Below are positions 52,151 through 60,975 of a DNA stretch of 64,000 bases, piece after piece (position 1 is the first letter of the stretch; the number at the start of each line of letters is the position of its first letter). The stretch spans positions 84,725-148,724 of the forward strand of contig JAFSEY010000010.1 in NCBI GenBank assembly GCA_017435485.1. The letters are read 5' to 3'. The notes under the pieces are model-generated. The model was given only the letters and a program-made list of their open reading frames with translations, was not told where the DNA came from and made no database searches. Source of the stretch: Bacilli bacterium. GTDB lineage: Bacteria > Bacillota_I > Bacilli_A > RF39 > UBA660. The position numbers and the translations under genes were made by a program.

Positions 52151-52759
52151 TTAAGGTTTATTTATTAAATTTGTAACAATAAATTCAACACATTTTTTAT
52201 CAAAAGTTTGCCCCAAATACGCAAAGTCTTTATCAGTCATCTCAGTATAATATTTATTACATATTGGATCTACCGAAATTATATCTAAAGGATTTCCGTT
52301 ATGTTTTATATTCTCTGAAACTTTAGAAGTTAAAATAAATTCATCTTCTTTTATTTCTGATGTTTCAATTCCCTTTTCTGTTACAATTGCTAACCCTGTA
52401 ACATAATAAGCTATGCTTTTTCCACCAACTTCTTCAACTAATTTTTGATAATATTCTATCATTTCATTATCTGTTAGTTCTTTACCATTTACTCTCCTTA
52501 CAAATAGGCCTGGTTGTTTTTCTTTAGCTATATTATTTATATATAAACCTGAATCTCCTGCTATAGTAGGAATTTTAGTTTTTTGATAATACGCTAACGC
52601 TTTCTTTTTAGCATTTTCGATTGCATTATTTCCATCTTCTATTATTTGTACTTTTATACCTAAATCTTTGGGAGTAACAATCTCAATAGGCAATCCCTTT
52701 AATCTTCTTTTCATATTATAAACTTTTGAATCATTTCCCGTAGCATACAACACTTTCAT
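52151..52759 (-). CDS. HAM1/RdgB-like non-canonical purine NTP pyrophosphatase
   Basis: A 202-residue protein of the ITPase fold: LYATGNDSKVYNMKRRL (substrate loop, usually TxNxxK), NAIENAKKKALAYYQ, and GDSGLYINNI. GQTFDKKC replaces the usual SHR near the end, so it is a diverged member. It would hydrolyse dITP/XTP to keep them out of DNA. Start follows AAGGAG. Confidence 0.8.
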   Translation of the reverse strand: MKVLYATGNDSKVYNMKRRLKGLPIEIVTPKDLGIKVQIIEDGNNAIENAKKKALAYYQKTKIPTIAGDSGLYINNIAKEKQPGLFVRRVNGKELTDNEMIEYYQKLVEEVGGKSIAYYVTGLAIVTEKGIETSEIKEDEFILTSKVSENIKHNGNPLDIISVDPICNKYYTEMTDKDFAYLGQTFDKKCVEFIVTNLINKP

Positions 52760-52817
52760 AACATCTACTCCTTAAAGTTTTCTCTAATATAATTTTATCA
52801 TGTCTAAAAATAAAACA

Positions 52818-52846
52818 CAAAAAAAGATTAGTATTTCTACTAATCT
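52818..52846 (-). terminator. Terminator of the lipoprotein gene
   Basis: Minus strand AGATTAGTA, GAAA, TACTAATCT, seven Ts. Confidence 0.9.
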
Positions 52847-52854
52847 AATAATTA

Positions 52855-53334
52855 TTATTTACAAGTAGCTCCACCATCAGTTAAATCTTTTACAGCATTT
52901 TCAATACTCATATCAGCATCGGTAAAATCCATACCAATTTTTTTAAGAACTTCAGCATCAGCTTTATTAATATCTGCATTGATAGTAACTGTCATTTGAT
53001 CTTGAATATCAATGTTAATAGTCAAGCCTTCATATGCATCACTATCTAATCCTAAAGTAGTTACGACATTTGTTTTTAATTGTTCTTTTTGTGTATCATC
53101 TAAAACATTAAGACTATCTACACCAAACATATCATTATCAAAAATCATTGTTAAATCAACTTTATCGATATCTTCCCCATCGGTTGCACTTAGCTTAAAA
53201 ATTTCTTCTACATTTTCTTCACTCAATGTACAAGTTTTTGTAACGCTTTCTTTTTGTTTAACTTTTTCTTCTCCACATCCGCAAAGCGCAAAAGTCATAA
53301 CTAAAGTTAATAATAAAGCACACATTTTTTTCAT
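52855..53334 (-). CDS. YehR/DUF1307-like lipoprotein
   Basis: A 159-residue exported protein. Signal peptide ending in a lipobox-like LCGC (CALLLTLVMTFALCGCGEE), so lipid attachment at that Cys is likely. The mature part is acidic and beta-rich with TCTLSEENVEEIFKLSATD and a terminal Cys (GGATCK). Similar to YehR/DUF1307 lipoproteins of unknown role. ATG after GGAGG was chosen; four upstream codons include the Shine-Dalgarno. Confidence 0.7.
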   Translation of the reverse strand: MKKMCALLLTLVMTFALCGCGEEKVKQKESVTKTCTLSEENVEEIFKLSATDGEDIDKVDLTMIFDNDMFGVDSLNVLDDTQKEQLKTNVVTTLGLDSDAYEGLTINIDIQDQMTVTINADINKADAEVLKKIGMDFTDADMSIENAVKDLTDGGATCK

Positions 53335-53407
53335 ATTTACCTCCAAATAATTTTACACCTTAATTATATTAAGTTTGTCTTTTTGATGTCAATTAACAAC
53401 ATTAAAT

Positions 53408-53692
53408 TCACTTACTTTTATTTGCAAGATATTCTTCAAACATTTTTTTAAATTGTGATTCACCAATAGCATTTACAATTATACCTACAATTAGAAGTCC
53501 AACTCCTACTCCGACAATAAATATTTGATCTCCAAGAGTAATAATATGATTATTCCCCATATATACTCCTGACATTGAAACAATAGCAGCTAATACCATT
53601 AAAAATAATCCTGTATTAATGAAAGTTAAACATTTAACTTTCTCTTCTTTACATTTTTTCTTAAATTCTTGTTTTAATTCATTCTTATTCAT
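53408..53692 (-). CDS. Two-span small membrane protein
   Basis: A 94-residue protein with basic N-terminus (KQEFKKKCKEEKVK) and two spans (TGLFLMVLAAIVSMSGVYMG and IFIVGVGVGLLIVGIIVNAI) and a basic tail. No family recognised. Confidence 0.6.
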   Translation of the reverse strand: MNKNELKQEFKKKCKEEKVKCLTFINTGLFLMVLAAIVSMSGVYMGNNHIITLGDQIFIVGVGVGLLIVGIIVNAIGESQFKKMFEEYLANKSK

Positions 53693-53762
53693 TTTACAAT
53701 CTCCTCTTTCCCAAATAATTTAGATTCCTATACCTATCTATATTTTAACATAATAAAAAAAC

Positions 53763-53789
53763 AAAAAACACACTAAATAAATAGTGTGA
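53763..53789 (-). terminator. Terminator of the gene at 53794
   Basis: Minus strand CACACTA, TTTATT, TAGTGTG, six Ts. Confidence 0.85.
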
Positions 53790-53793
53790 TAAA

Positions 53794-54171
53794 TTAATTA
53801 AAAGCTATCTCAACATCAATTTGTTCATCCTTTATAATTATATATAAAAATATAAATCCACTAAGAGTTACAAATAATGATCCAAGAAAAGATAAAAAAG
53901 TCAAATTCTTTTTATTTTCTGAATCAAAGGGCTTTAGTTTTTTTAAATCTTTATATGAATCATTAAAAAAATACAAATATACAATTACCAGAATAGAGAA
54001 TATAAATATCATAAGATTACGATACTTTTCTTTACTATTTAAATCATTAAAAACGAAATATCTTCTTTCTAAACTATTGGCTATCCAACTTAAAACAATT
54101 ATACCGATATAAATTAGCCATATATGATCTTCTATTTTTAAATCTCTTAATCTTTCTGTCAAATCATCCAT
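53794..54171 (-). CDS. Three-span membrane protein, unknown
   Basis: A 125-residue protein with spans near WLIYIGIIVLSWIANSL, LMIFIFSILVIVYLYFF and FLSFLGSLFVTLSGFIFLYI; acidic C-terminus. Small proteins with this layout are common in gut Firmicutes; no function known. It starts 18 bases after the LigD-like gene and is probably cotranscribed. Confidence 0.6.
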   Translation of the reverse strand: MDDLTERLRDLKIEDHIWLIYIGIIVLSWIANSLERRYFVFNDLNSKEKYRNLMIFIFSILVIVYLYFFNDSYKDLKKLKPFDSENKKNLTFLSFLGSLFVTLSGFIFLYIIIKDEQIDVEIAFN

Positions 54172-54189
54172 ATTAAAATTTATGACAAT

Positions 54190-55587
54190 TTATTTAAAAA
54201 AGTCATTCCAAGGATCTTTTTCTTTTATTTTTTTCAAAGCTTTTTTTAAAGTAATTTCATTAGGTTTTATTTTATCTAATTCATTCCATGTTATAGGCAT
54301 TGACACAGTAGCTCCTGGGCGAGCTCTAAGTGAATATGGCGCAATACTTGTTGCCCCTTTCGTATTACGAACCCAATCAATAAAAATTTTATTTTTTCGA
54401 TTGGCTTTTCTAATATTACTCGTATATTTATCCGGCCATTTAGCTTCCATTAACTCCGCAATATTTTTAGCAATATCCCGAAATTCTTCCCAAGTAACAT
54501 TATCAACTTTTACTAAAACATGATAGCCTTTTCCACCACTAGTTTTTAAATATGATTTTAATTTTAATTCGTCTAAAATGCTTTTTAAATCTTTTACACC
54601 ATCTCTTAATTTCTTTAAACTTAAATTTTCATCAGGATCTAAATCAAAAACCATTATGTCAGGATGCTTCAAATCAAAAACACTACATCCCCAAGTATGA
54701 AATTCTATACTATTCATTTGAACTTCACTTATTAATCCTTTAATATTTGTTAAATAAAAATAATCATCTTTTTTACCTTCATCATTTTTTAAATCTATTT
54801 TGCAAAAACCTTCTCTTTCATTTTCAAAATGTTTTTTAAAAAAGCTATCTTTGTCGATACCTTCAGGACATCTAATGGTACTAAAAAGTCGATATTCTAA
54901 ATACGGCAACATTCTTTTGGCCACTGTTTCATAATACTTAATTACATCCATTTTAGTTATTTTAGTTTTAGAATAAATTATTTTTTCTGGATTAGATATT
55001 TTTATTCCTTGGACCATATCTTTATCTTTTAATGGACTACTTAAACCTTGAGCTATTTCACTCATCGTTCTTCCCGTTTTAATACTAGTATTTAAAAGTT
55101 TTATATCATTATATTCAAAATAATTATCTTGTTCCTTAATCAGTAACCAATTATCTTCTTTAAAATGAACTAAAGTCCACTCTCCTTTTAATCTTTTTCC
55201 CCTCAACTTAAATTTAAGCACACCTTCTTTAAAACCTTTTTTCAAATCATACAAAGGTTCCCAGTAACCTTCATCAAATAACATAACCGTTCCTCCACCA
55301 TATTCTCCCTTCGGAATAGTTCCTTCAAAGTTACGATATGATATCGGATGATCTTCTACTAATACTGCTAACCTTTTATCTTTTTCATTATAAGATGGTC
55401 CTTTAGGAACAGCCCAACTTTTTAATACCCCATTCCATTCTAAACGCAAATCATAATGATCTTTTCTCGCCAAATGATGTTGAACACAAAAACGCAATCT
55501 TTTTTGACTAGTTTCTTTTTTACCAACTGGTTCTTTTGTTTTTGAAAAATTTCTTTTTTTATTATATAAACTCAAATCTTTTTTCAT
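54190..55587 (-). CDS. LigD-like PE-POL protein without ligase domain
   Basis: A 465-residue protein. Residues about 25-160 are the LigD 3'-phosphoesterase (CVQHHLARKDHYDLRLEWNG, NFEGTIPKGEYGGGTV). Residues about 195-460 are the primase-polymerase domain (NPEKIIYSKTKITK, VFDLDPDENLS with the catalytic DxD, LKTSGGKGYHVLV, RNTKGATSIAPYSLRARPGA). The ATP-dependent ligase domain of full LigD is missing, and no Ku is adjacent. It can in principle process and fill DNA ends in NHEJ but must rely on a separate ligase. AGAGGGAT upstream. Confidence 0.9.
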   Translation of the reverse strand: MKKDLSLYNKKRNFSKTKEPVGKKETSQKRLRFCVQHHLARKDHYDLRLEWNGVLKSWAVPKGPSYNEKDKRLAVLVEDHPISYRNFEGTIPKGEYGGGTVMLFDEGYWEPLYDLKKGFKEGVLKFKLRGKRLKGEWTLVHFKEDNWLLIKEQDNYFEYNDIKLLNTSIKTGRTMSEIAQGLSSPLKDKDMVQGIKISNPEKIIYSKTKITKMDVIKYYETVAKRMLPYLEYRLFSTIRCPEGIDKDSFFKKHFENEREGFCKIDLKNDEGKKDDYFYLTNIKGLISEVQMNSIEFHTWGCSVFDLKHPDIMVFDLDPDENLSLKKLRDGVKDLKSILDELKLKSYLKTSGGKGYHVLVKVDNVTWEEFRDIAKNIAELMEAKWPDKYTSNIRKANRKNKIFIDWVRNTKGATSIAPYSLRARPGATVSMPITWNELDKIKPNEITLKKALKKIKEKDPWNDFFK

Positions 55588-55620
55588 ATAATCCCTCTAG
55601 TATTAATTTGAGAATATAAT

Positions 55621-55644
55621 AAAAAAACATACCTAAGTATGTTT
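55621..55644 (-). terminator. Terminator of the zinc-ribbon membrane protein gene
   Basis: Minus strand AACATAC, TTAG, GTATGTT, then Ts. Confidence 0.85.
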
Positions 55645-55648
55645 AAAA

Positions 55649-55987
55649 TCATTTTTTAAAATTCTTTTTACTCCATGACCAAGTTAAACACTTTGGACAT
55701 TTTAAATATCTAGTCATTCCAATATGCATAGCCAAAAAAGTTTGCTTACAAGTTCCTTTATATTCATGATTACAATTATTACACTTATAATATCCTATAG
55801 TCACTTCTAATTTTAGTGTTACAAAAGACATAAATAATAATATAATTGTTGCACCAATAATTATTAATAGTTTTATACTTTCTTTTGCCACATAATATTC
55901 TACTACAAAAGCAAGCATTATATAAAAAATTACCCCTAATCCTAAAAGAGCGTATATTGCCATTAATAATTTTTTATCTTCCTTCAT
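55649..55987 (-). CDS. Membrane protein with C-terminal zinc ribbon
   Basis: A 112-residue protein: two spans (LLMAIYALLGLGVIFYIML, LLIIIGATIILLFMSFVTL), then a zinc-ribbon-like domain with CNNCNHEYKG and CPKCLTWSWSKK. Function unknown; such proteins are common in clostridia and Bacilli. ATG after AGGAGG was chosen. Follows the HD gene closely. Confidence 0.65.
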   Translation of the reverse strand: MKEDKKLLMAIYALLGLGVIFYIMLAFVVEYYVAKESIKLLIIIGATIILLFMSFVTLKLEVTIGYYKCNNCNHEYKGTCKQTFLAMHIGMTRYLKCPKCLTWSWSKKNFKK

Positions 55988-55998
55988 ATTGAAACCTC

Positions 55999-56790
55999 CT
56001 ACCAAATATCATTAATTTTATTATCAACATATAAAGTTAAAATATTTCTTATATCTTCCATTCTCTTTCTTGTTTCCAAATCTTTATAATTAAATCTATC
56101 AATTAAGATATTTACATAGTTATTATCTTTAACAATTTCATATGTTTCTTTAAAATTCAAATCAAATATAAACGCTAATACACAAACCCAATAATCAAGC
56201 CCAGTAACCCTATCATGAATATCTACACATTTTTTATTTTTAACAGTCTCATATACAACATCTGTTAATTTCGCATTTTCAATATCATCGATACAATGAA
56301 CTGATCCCGGAAATATCGCTTCGATTTTATCTTCCTTTTTTACTCTAAAATTATCTAATTTATCAGCATCCCTAATAATTTTTGCATGTAATAAAGTTCT
56401 CTCATCTAGCCCTTCTTGAATAGATAATTTATTATGATTATTTATAGCTGTTTTTATTATTTCATCATAACTCTCGTCAGTTATAAAATCTCGTATCATA
56501 TTGTCTTCAAATAACATTTTCACTCCATATGAAGCATGGTCAAAATTAATACTATCAAATCTTTTTAATACTGTAATTTCTTCAAATCTACCAATATCAT
56601 GTAATAACGCAATTAATTCCGCTAATTGTATATTTTCTTCTGATAAATTTAATTTTCGAGCAATCTTTTTAGCATCTTCTACAACATGATACGTATGAAC
56701 AACTTTTAAATTAAACCCTAATTCATTTTGATCTTTATATTTATCTAAAAAAGTTTTAAATGCTAATCTTGCTTTTTGAATATCTATCAT
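55999..56790 (-). CDS. HD-domain phosphohydrolase
   Basis: A 263-residue HD-superfamily metal hydrolase: HTYHVVEDAKKIARKLNL (first His), LIALLHDIGRFEEI (HD pair), INNHNKLSIQEG and RDADKLDNFRV (distal His/Asp). Usually acts on nucleotides or signalling nucleotides; substrate not readable. Confidence 0.8.
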   Translation of the reverse strand: MIDIQKARLAFKTFLDKYKDQNELGFNLKVVHTYHVVEDAKKIARKLNLSEENIQLAELIALLHDIGRFEEITVLKRFDSINFDHASYGVKMLFEDNMIRDFITDESYDEIIKTAINNHNKLSIQEGLDERTLLHAKIIRDADKLDNFRVKKEDKIEAIFPGSVHCIDDIENAKLTDVVYETVKNKKCVDIHDRVTGLDYWVCVLAFIFDLNFKETYEIVKDNNYVNILIDRFNYKDLETRKRMEDIRNILTLYVDNKINDIW

Positions 56791-56870
56791 TATATCACCT
56801 CAAAATAAAGCTTTTATTAACTATAATTATACCAAAAATATTTATCCTGTCATTTAGTATAATAAAAAGC

Positions 56871-56896
56871 AAAAAAAGCAGTTATATAAACTGCTA
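56871..56896 (-). terminator. Terminator of the dehydrogenase gene
   Basis: Minus strand AGCAGTT, TATA, AACTGCT, seven Ts. Confidence 0.85.
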
Positions 56897-56899
56897 ATT

Positions 56900-57955
56900 T
56901 TAGATTTCTAATTTATAAGTAAGATCTTGCATAGATGATGTTGGAACATATCCAGCTGGAGCTTCAACTAAATCAGGTAAACGATTTACAATGCTAGCAC
57001 AAGTAAGTTCAACAGTAGCAGGTCTTTGAACTGTTACCGTAGTTTCAGGTTCACCTACAATAGTCCATTCATTAATATCAAATTCATCTGGTGCATAAAC
57101 CTTTCCAACACATTTAGTTTCTAAAATAATACCCTCTTCAGTTTCCGTTGTTACCACTGCACTCATTCCTGTTGCATCTCCTGCTTTAATTGTCATTCCT
57201 AAAGTACTTGATTCAATATCTTTATCATATGTTTCCGGAGCACATTTTTGCGTTTGACTTTTTACCGTTAAACCAAGTTTTTCACATAACCAACCATTAA
57301 CATTCCACATATAACTTGGGGCATAAACACCATCATCAATTAGTTTTTGTCTTTCCTCATCACTCATGCGATCTACACTAGCAATCTTTTCATCAAATTC
57401 ATCCAACGTTAAACCTGCTCCATGAGCTTCGGCTAAAGCAATACCATAATCTTCAACATTGTACCAAGATTCTCCCACAATCTTTTTAATACTTTGAGTC
57501 GCACCACAAATTGAAGTTACTAATTGTCCCCAAAAAACATCTTGATATCCACTTCCTGTAATTGTACAATTGTTTTCTTTGGCTAATCTATCAATCTCCG
57601 CAGTTAAATTTGGATTAGAGTTTCCAGAGAAAAACGCTTCTTCACAAGTTGTAATAGCATTAATTCCTAACTCTGCACATAATAATGCTGCATCTTTAAT
57701 ATCGCTTAGTAAACTCATTGTAGTAATAATACAAGCATCTGGTTTTAATTTGTTTAAAACTTCTCTTGCATTAGCTACATCTTCAACTACAACACCTTTA
57801 TCTTCACATTCAATAATACTTCCAATATCTTTTCCTATAACATCTGGATTAATATCCAATGCTCCTACTATAGTTCCACCTTTTTCATATACATATCTCA
57901 TTGTATATTTACTCATCTTTCCACAACCATATTGAACAATTCTTAAATTACTCAT
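56900..57955 (-). CDS. 2,4-diaminopentanoate dehydrogenase-like (DapB-fold) oxidoreductase
   Basis: A 351-residue NAD(P)-dependent enzyme. N-terminal Rossmann part (RIVQYGCGKMSKYTMRYV, GGTIVGALDINPDVIGKDIG) and a DapB-like catalytic half (CTITGSGYQDVFWGQL, GESWYNVEDYG). The closest family I know is the ornithine-fermentation enzyme 2,4-diaminopentanoate dehydrogenase and its relatives; other genes of that pathway are not in the window, so the substrate is open. ATG with AGGAG eight bases upstream was chosen. Codon use is somewhat GC-richer than its neighbours, which may indicate high expression. Confidence 0.75.
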   Translation of the reverse strand: MSNLRIVQYGCGKMSKYTMRYVYEKGGTIVGALDINPDVIGKDIGSIIECEDKGVVVEDVANAREVLNKLKPDACIITTMSLLSDIKDAALLCAELGINAITTCEEAFFSGNSNPNLTAEIDRLAKENNCTITGSGYQDVFWGQLVTSICGATQSIKKIVGESWYNVEDYGIALAEAHGAGLTLDEFDEKIASVDRMSDEERQKLIDDGVYAPSYMWNVNGWLCEKLGLTVKSQTQKCAPETYDKDIESSTLGMTIKAGDATGMSAVVTTETEEGIILETKCVGKVYAPDEFDINEWTIVGEPETTVTVQRPATVELTCASIVNRLPDLVEAPAGYVPTSSMQDLTYKLEI

Positions 57956-58016
57956 TAATTCATCTCCTATTCTAATTTTATTATACAATAAAAAACTAAA
58001 CTAATAAGTAAAAGAC

Positions 58017-58892
58017 TTATTTCTTTACATAAAAAGACATTAATTTTCTTTTATCCTCTAACTTTTGTAAAAAACCACAAGTTTTACACAAATCGCAAAT
58101 AACTTTTCTATTTTCAAAATTTTCTTTAATTTCTATAGATTTAGCTTTATCTAATATTTCATCAAGTGATTCTTTAAAAATATTTCCTAAAGGAATATCT
58201 CCATTATTATCTAAACAACATGGCACAACTGTTCCATCAACTAAAATTGCAATTTGATCTTTTAACGCTAAACATCGCCCATTATTTATAAATGGTTTTT
58301 TATTTATATCTGGCCATTCAAACTCTAAATCTTGATTTATAAAAATATCTTTTTTAACTTTTACAAATTCATTTTTTTCTAATTTTTTTTGTAAATTTTT
58401 CAAATTATAATATTTTTCTATTTGTTCTAAAATATCTTTATTTTCATCAACATTATTTAAGCTTTTGTTATTCCATAATCGATATGAAATTATAATATTT
58501 TTTAAATCATCAACGCTATTAAATATTTTATTTAAATAGTCATTATTAAAATTTTCATTTTGTTTTATACTATGAAGTGAAAAATTAATTTGTCTTACAC
58601 ATCCACTATTTTTTAATATTTCAACATTTTTATCAATTAATGTTCCATTAGTTGTTATATTAACTTTTAAATCATATTTTTTCACAATTCCTAAAAACTC
58701 TTTTAAATTAGGATGTAATAAAGGTTCTCCTTTAACATGTAAACAAATTAATTTAGTATAACCTTTAACTCTTTTTATAATTTTTTCAAAATTATCTACA
58801 CTCATAAATTCTTGTTTTCTTTTCGTAACAGGACAAAACTTGCAATTTAAATTACATACATTTGTAATCTCTATATAAACTTTTTTAAACAA
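58017..58892 (-). CDS. Radical SAM/SPASM-domain protein
   Basis: A 291-residue enzyme with the cluster motif CNLNCKFC near residue 13, the GEP motif in LICLHVKGEPLLHP, and a SPASM-like C-terminus (GRCLALKDQIAILVDGTVVP, CCLDNNGDIPLGN, CDLCKTCGF) for auxiliary clusters. Function unknown; relatives include peptide-modifying and tRNA-modifying enzymes. No precursor peptide gene seen nearby. Confidence 0.85.
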   Translation of the reverse strand: MFKKVYIEITNVCNLNCKFCPVTKRKQEFMSVDNFEKIIKRVKGYTKLICLHVKGEPLLHPNLKEFLGIVKKYDLKVNITTNGTLIDKNVEILKNSGCVRQINFSLHSIKQNENFNNDYLNKIFNSVDDLKNIIISYRLWNNKSLNNVDENKDILEQIEKYYNLKNLQKKLEKNEFVKVKKDIFINQDLEFEWPDINKKPFINNGRCLALKDQIAILVDGTVVPCCLDNNGDIPLGNIFKESLDEILDKAKSIEIKENFENRKVICDLCKTCGFLQKLEDKRKLMSFYVKK

Positions 58893-58947
58893 TTTAATAC
58901 CTCACATAAACTTCTATTTACCTAAATTATACTATAAGTTATTTATA

Positions 58948-58979
58948 TAAAAAAGTTCATAATATCTAATTATGAACTA
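58948..58979 (-). terminator. Terminator of the GntR-ABC operon
   Basis: Minus strand AGTTCATAAT, short loop, ATTATGAACT, six Ts. Confidence 0.85.
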
Positions 58980-59768
58980 ATCAACATCTACACCTTTTTT
59001 TAACAAATTTAAATTTATTATATATCCAGCAACAAAAGTTACAAAATATATAGCAATAGATAAATATATTATTACTTTTAACATTTCTAAATTTATTATT
59101 TCATTTGTAACAAATAAATTCATTAAATCTTTATTAAATAGTGAAACAATAAATATTACCAAAAGTCCAAATATTTGAATAACCATGTAAGTGACAAATC
59201 CAAATAAGACAGAATATCCAGTTTTAGCATTATTCATTTTGTGACCTAGTATTATACCAGTAAATCCTGCTTGTAATGCATTTACAAATTCAATAAAGAA
59301 TATAAATAAGAAAATTAATACTATTTTTAAAACAGAAGTATTATAAATATTAACAACTGGTAATATAAGATTTTTCAATGTTTCCAAATTTTCTTTTGAA
59401 TAATATGCTATAAATAGCGTTAATCCAATAATACATACACTTATAAATAAAGAAATTAAACTTGTAAGTACTTTTGATGCATATAAAGTACTCTTTTCAA
59501 TTGGTAATGTATGAGTTAAGTAAGATTCATCTTTATATAAATTTTCTTTAAATCTTACCCATAAACGTAATAGATTATTTACTAAAATATTAATCATCAT
59601 TGAAATTGTCACACCACTACATATTTGACCAATAATATTCATAATAAAAGAATCTTCTATATTTAAAAATATTCTTGTTAAGACCGAAAAAAAGATCGCT
59701 AAACTATAAAAAATAATTAAAAATTTATAAATATTTTTCAAATCATATTTTAATAATTTTTTTAACAT
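58977..59768 (-). CDS. ABC transporter permease
   Basis: A 263-residue six-span membrane protein (FLIIFYSLAIFFSVLTRIFL, ALQAGFTGIILGHKMNNAK, VTFVAGYIINLNLLKKG), typical ABC-2 type permease of YtrA-linked systems. It overlaps the ATPase gene by seven bases. Substrate unknown. Confidence 0.8.
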   Translation of the reverse strand: MLKKLLKYDLKNIYKFLIIFYSLAIFFSVLTRIFLNIEDSFIMNIIGQICSGVTISMMINILVNNLLRLWVRFKENLYKDESYLTHTLPIEKSTLYASKVLTSLISLFISVCIIGLTLFIAYYSKENLETLKNLILPVVNIYNTSVLKIVLIFLFIFFIEFVNALQAGFTGIILGHKMNNAKTGYSVLFGFVTYMVIQIFGLLVIFIVSLFNKDLMNLFVTNEIINLEMLKVIIYLSIAIYFVTFVAGYIINLNLLKKGVDVD

Positions 59769-60457
59769 TTGAACATCCTCCTAAATATATCATCAATTGA
59801 ACTATTCTCTTTTGTTCTTAATAGATCAGTATCAGATTGTAATATTATTTGACCATTATCTATAAATATAACTTCATCTAAAATTCTTTCAATATCAGCA
59901 ATTAAATGTGTCGAGATTATAACACTTGCTCCATCATTAAAATTAGTAAGAATAGTATCAAGTATATAATCTCTTGTTGCCGGATCTACTCCACCTAATG
60001 GTTCATCTAAAATATATAAATCTGCTTTTCTACTCATCACTAATACTAGTTGGACCTTTTCTTGCATTCCTTTACTCATCTTTGCTAATTTTAGAGTTGT
60101 ATCCAGCGATAAATCCTTAAGCAATTTTCTTGCTTTTTTAGTATCAAAATTATCATAGAAATCTTGAAAATACTCTATAACTTGATCAATAGTCATCGAT
60201 TTATCTAAATATGTTCTTTCTGGTAAATAAGAAATAATCTTTTTACTATTAATACCAATCTTTTCACCGTTAATTAATATTTCACCTGATGATATAGTAA
60301 GTAGATCATTTATTAATTTTATTAATGTTGTTTTACCTGTTCCATTTTTTCCTAAAAGACCAATAATTTTTCCTCGAGGAATAGTTAAATTAACATTTTT
60401 TAAAATTTGTTTATTTCCAAAACTTTTATTTACATTAATACATTTTACTAAATCCAT
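59762..60457 (-). CDS. ABC transporter ATP-binding protein
   Basis: A 231-residue ABC ATPase: Walker A GLLGKNGTGKTTLI, signature region LAKMSKGMQEKVQLVLVMSR (variant MSKGM instead of LSGGQ), Walker B LYILDEPLGGVDP and H-loop STHL. Works with the downstream permease. Start overlaps the regulator's stop by one base. Confidence 0.93.
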   Translation of the reverse strand: MDLVKCINVNKSFGNKQILKNVNLTIPRGKIIGLLGKNGTGKTTLIKLINDLLTISSGEILINGEKIGINSKKIISYLPERTYLDKSMTIDQVIEYFQDFYDNFDTKKARKLLKDLSLDTTLKLAKMSKGMQEKVQLVLVMSRKADLYILDEPLGGVDPATRDYILDTILTNFNDGASVIISTHLIADIERILDEVIFIDNGQIILQSDTDLLRTKENSSIDDIFRRMFKC

Positions 60458-60822
60458 TATTTATTTCCTCCTAAACTTTTTAAATATTCAATTGCTTTTT
60501 TATTATCAAATCCAATGCTTAACATACTTAAAAAATACTTATTAGATAATTCATCTGCATACTGTTTTTTATACTTATCTATTAACTTCCTATCGGTAGT
60601 AACAAATTTACCATTAGTTCTTTCGGTATATATTAACTTTAAATTTTCTAATTCTATTAAAGCTTTTTGCATCGTATTCGGATTAACCTTTGTTTGTAAA
60701 GCTAGTTCTCTAACAGATAGTAAACGTTCTCCAGGTTGAATTTTTCCCGATATAATAAATATCTTTAATTGTTCAACAAGCTGAATATAAATTGGAATAT
60801 TATTATCAAATTCAAAATTCAT
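60457..60822 (-). CDS. GntR-family regulator (YtrA subfamily)
   Basis: A 121-residue regulator: NNIPIYIQLVEQLKIFIISG, GERLLSVRELALQTKVNPNT (winged HTH), ALIELENLKLIYTERTNGKF, and the short C-terminal helices of YtrA types. First gene of the ABC operon, so autoregulation is likely, as is common in this family (envelope stress). Confidence 0.92.
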   Translation of the reverse strand: MNFEFDNNIPIYIQLVEQLKIFIISGKIQPGERLLSVRELALQTKVNPNTMQKALIELENLKLIYTERTNGKFVTTDRKLIDKYKKQYADELSNKYFLSMLSIGFDNKKAIEYLKSLGGNK

Positions 60823-60863
60823 ATTTATTCCTTTCTGTTTTATTGTGTCGCTTCATTAATACA

Positions 60864-60892
60864 ATAATATACTATTAAATATTTTTTGTCAA
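60864..60892 (-). promoter_or_regulatory. Promoter of the GntR-ABC operon
   Basis: Minus strand TTGACA (60887-60892), 17 bases, TATTAT (60864-60869). TATTGT and ACAATA near the start form a spaced inverted repeat that may be the GntR operator. Confidence 0.85.
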
Positions 60893-60893
60893 T

Positions 60894-60917
60894 AAAAAAC
60901 AAGCCTTATAAGACTTA
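60894..60917 (-). terminator. Terminator downstream of the frameshifted gene
   Basis: Minus strand AAGTCTTATAAGGCTT then TTTTT; it coincides with the stop of the restored reading frame. Confidence 0.6.
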
Positions 60918-60975
60918 TTTAATATATTCTTTACCTTCAAAGATTAATGATATAACATTTTTATCTTTATCAAAT

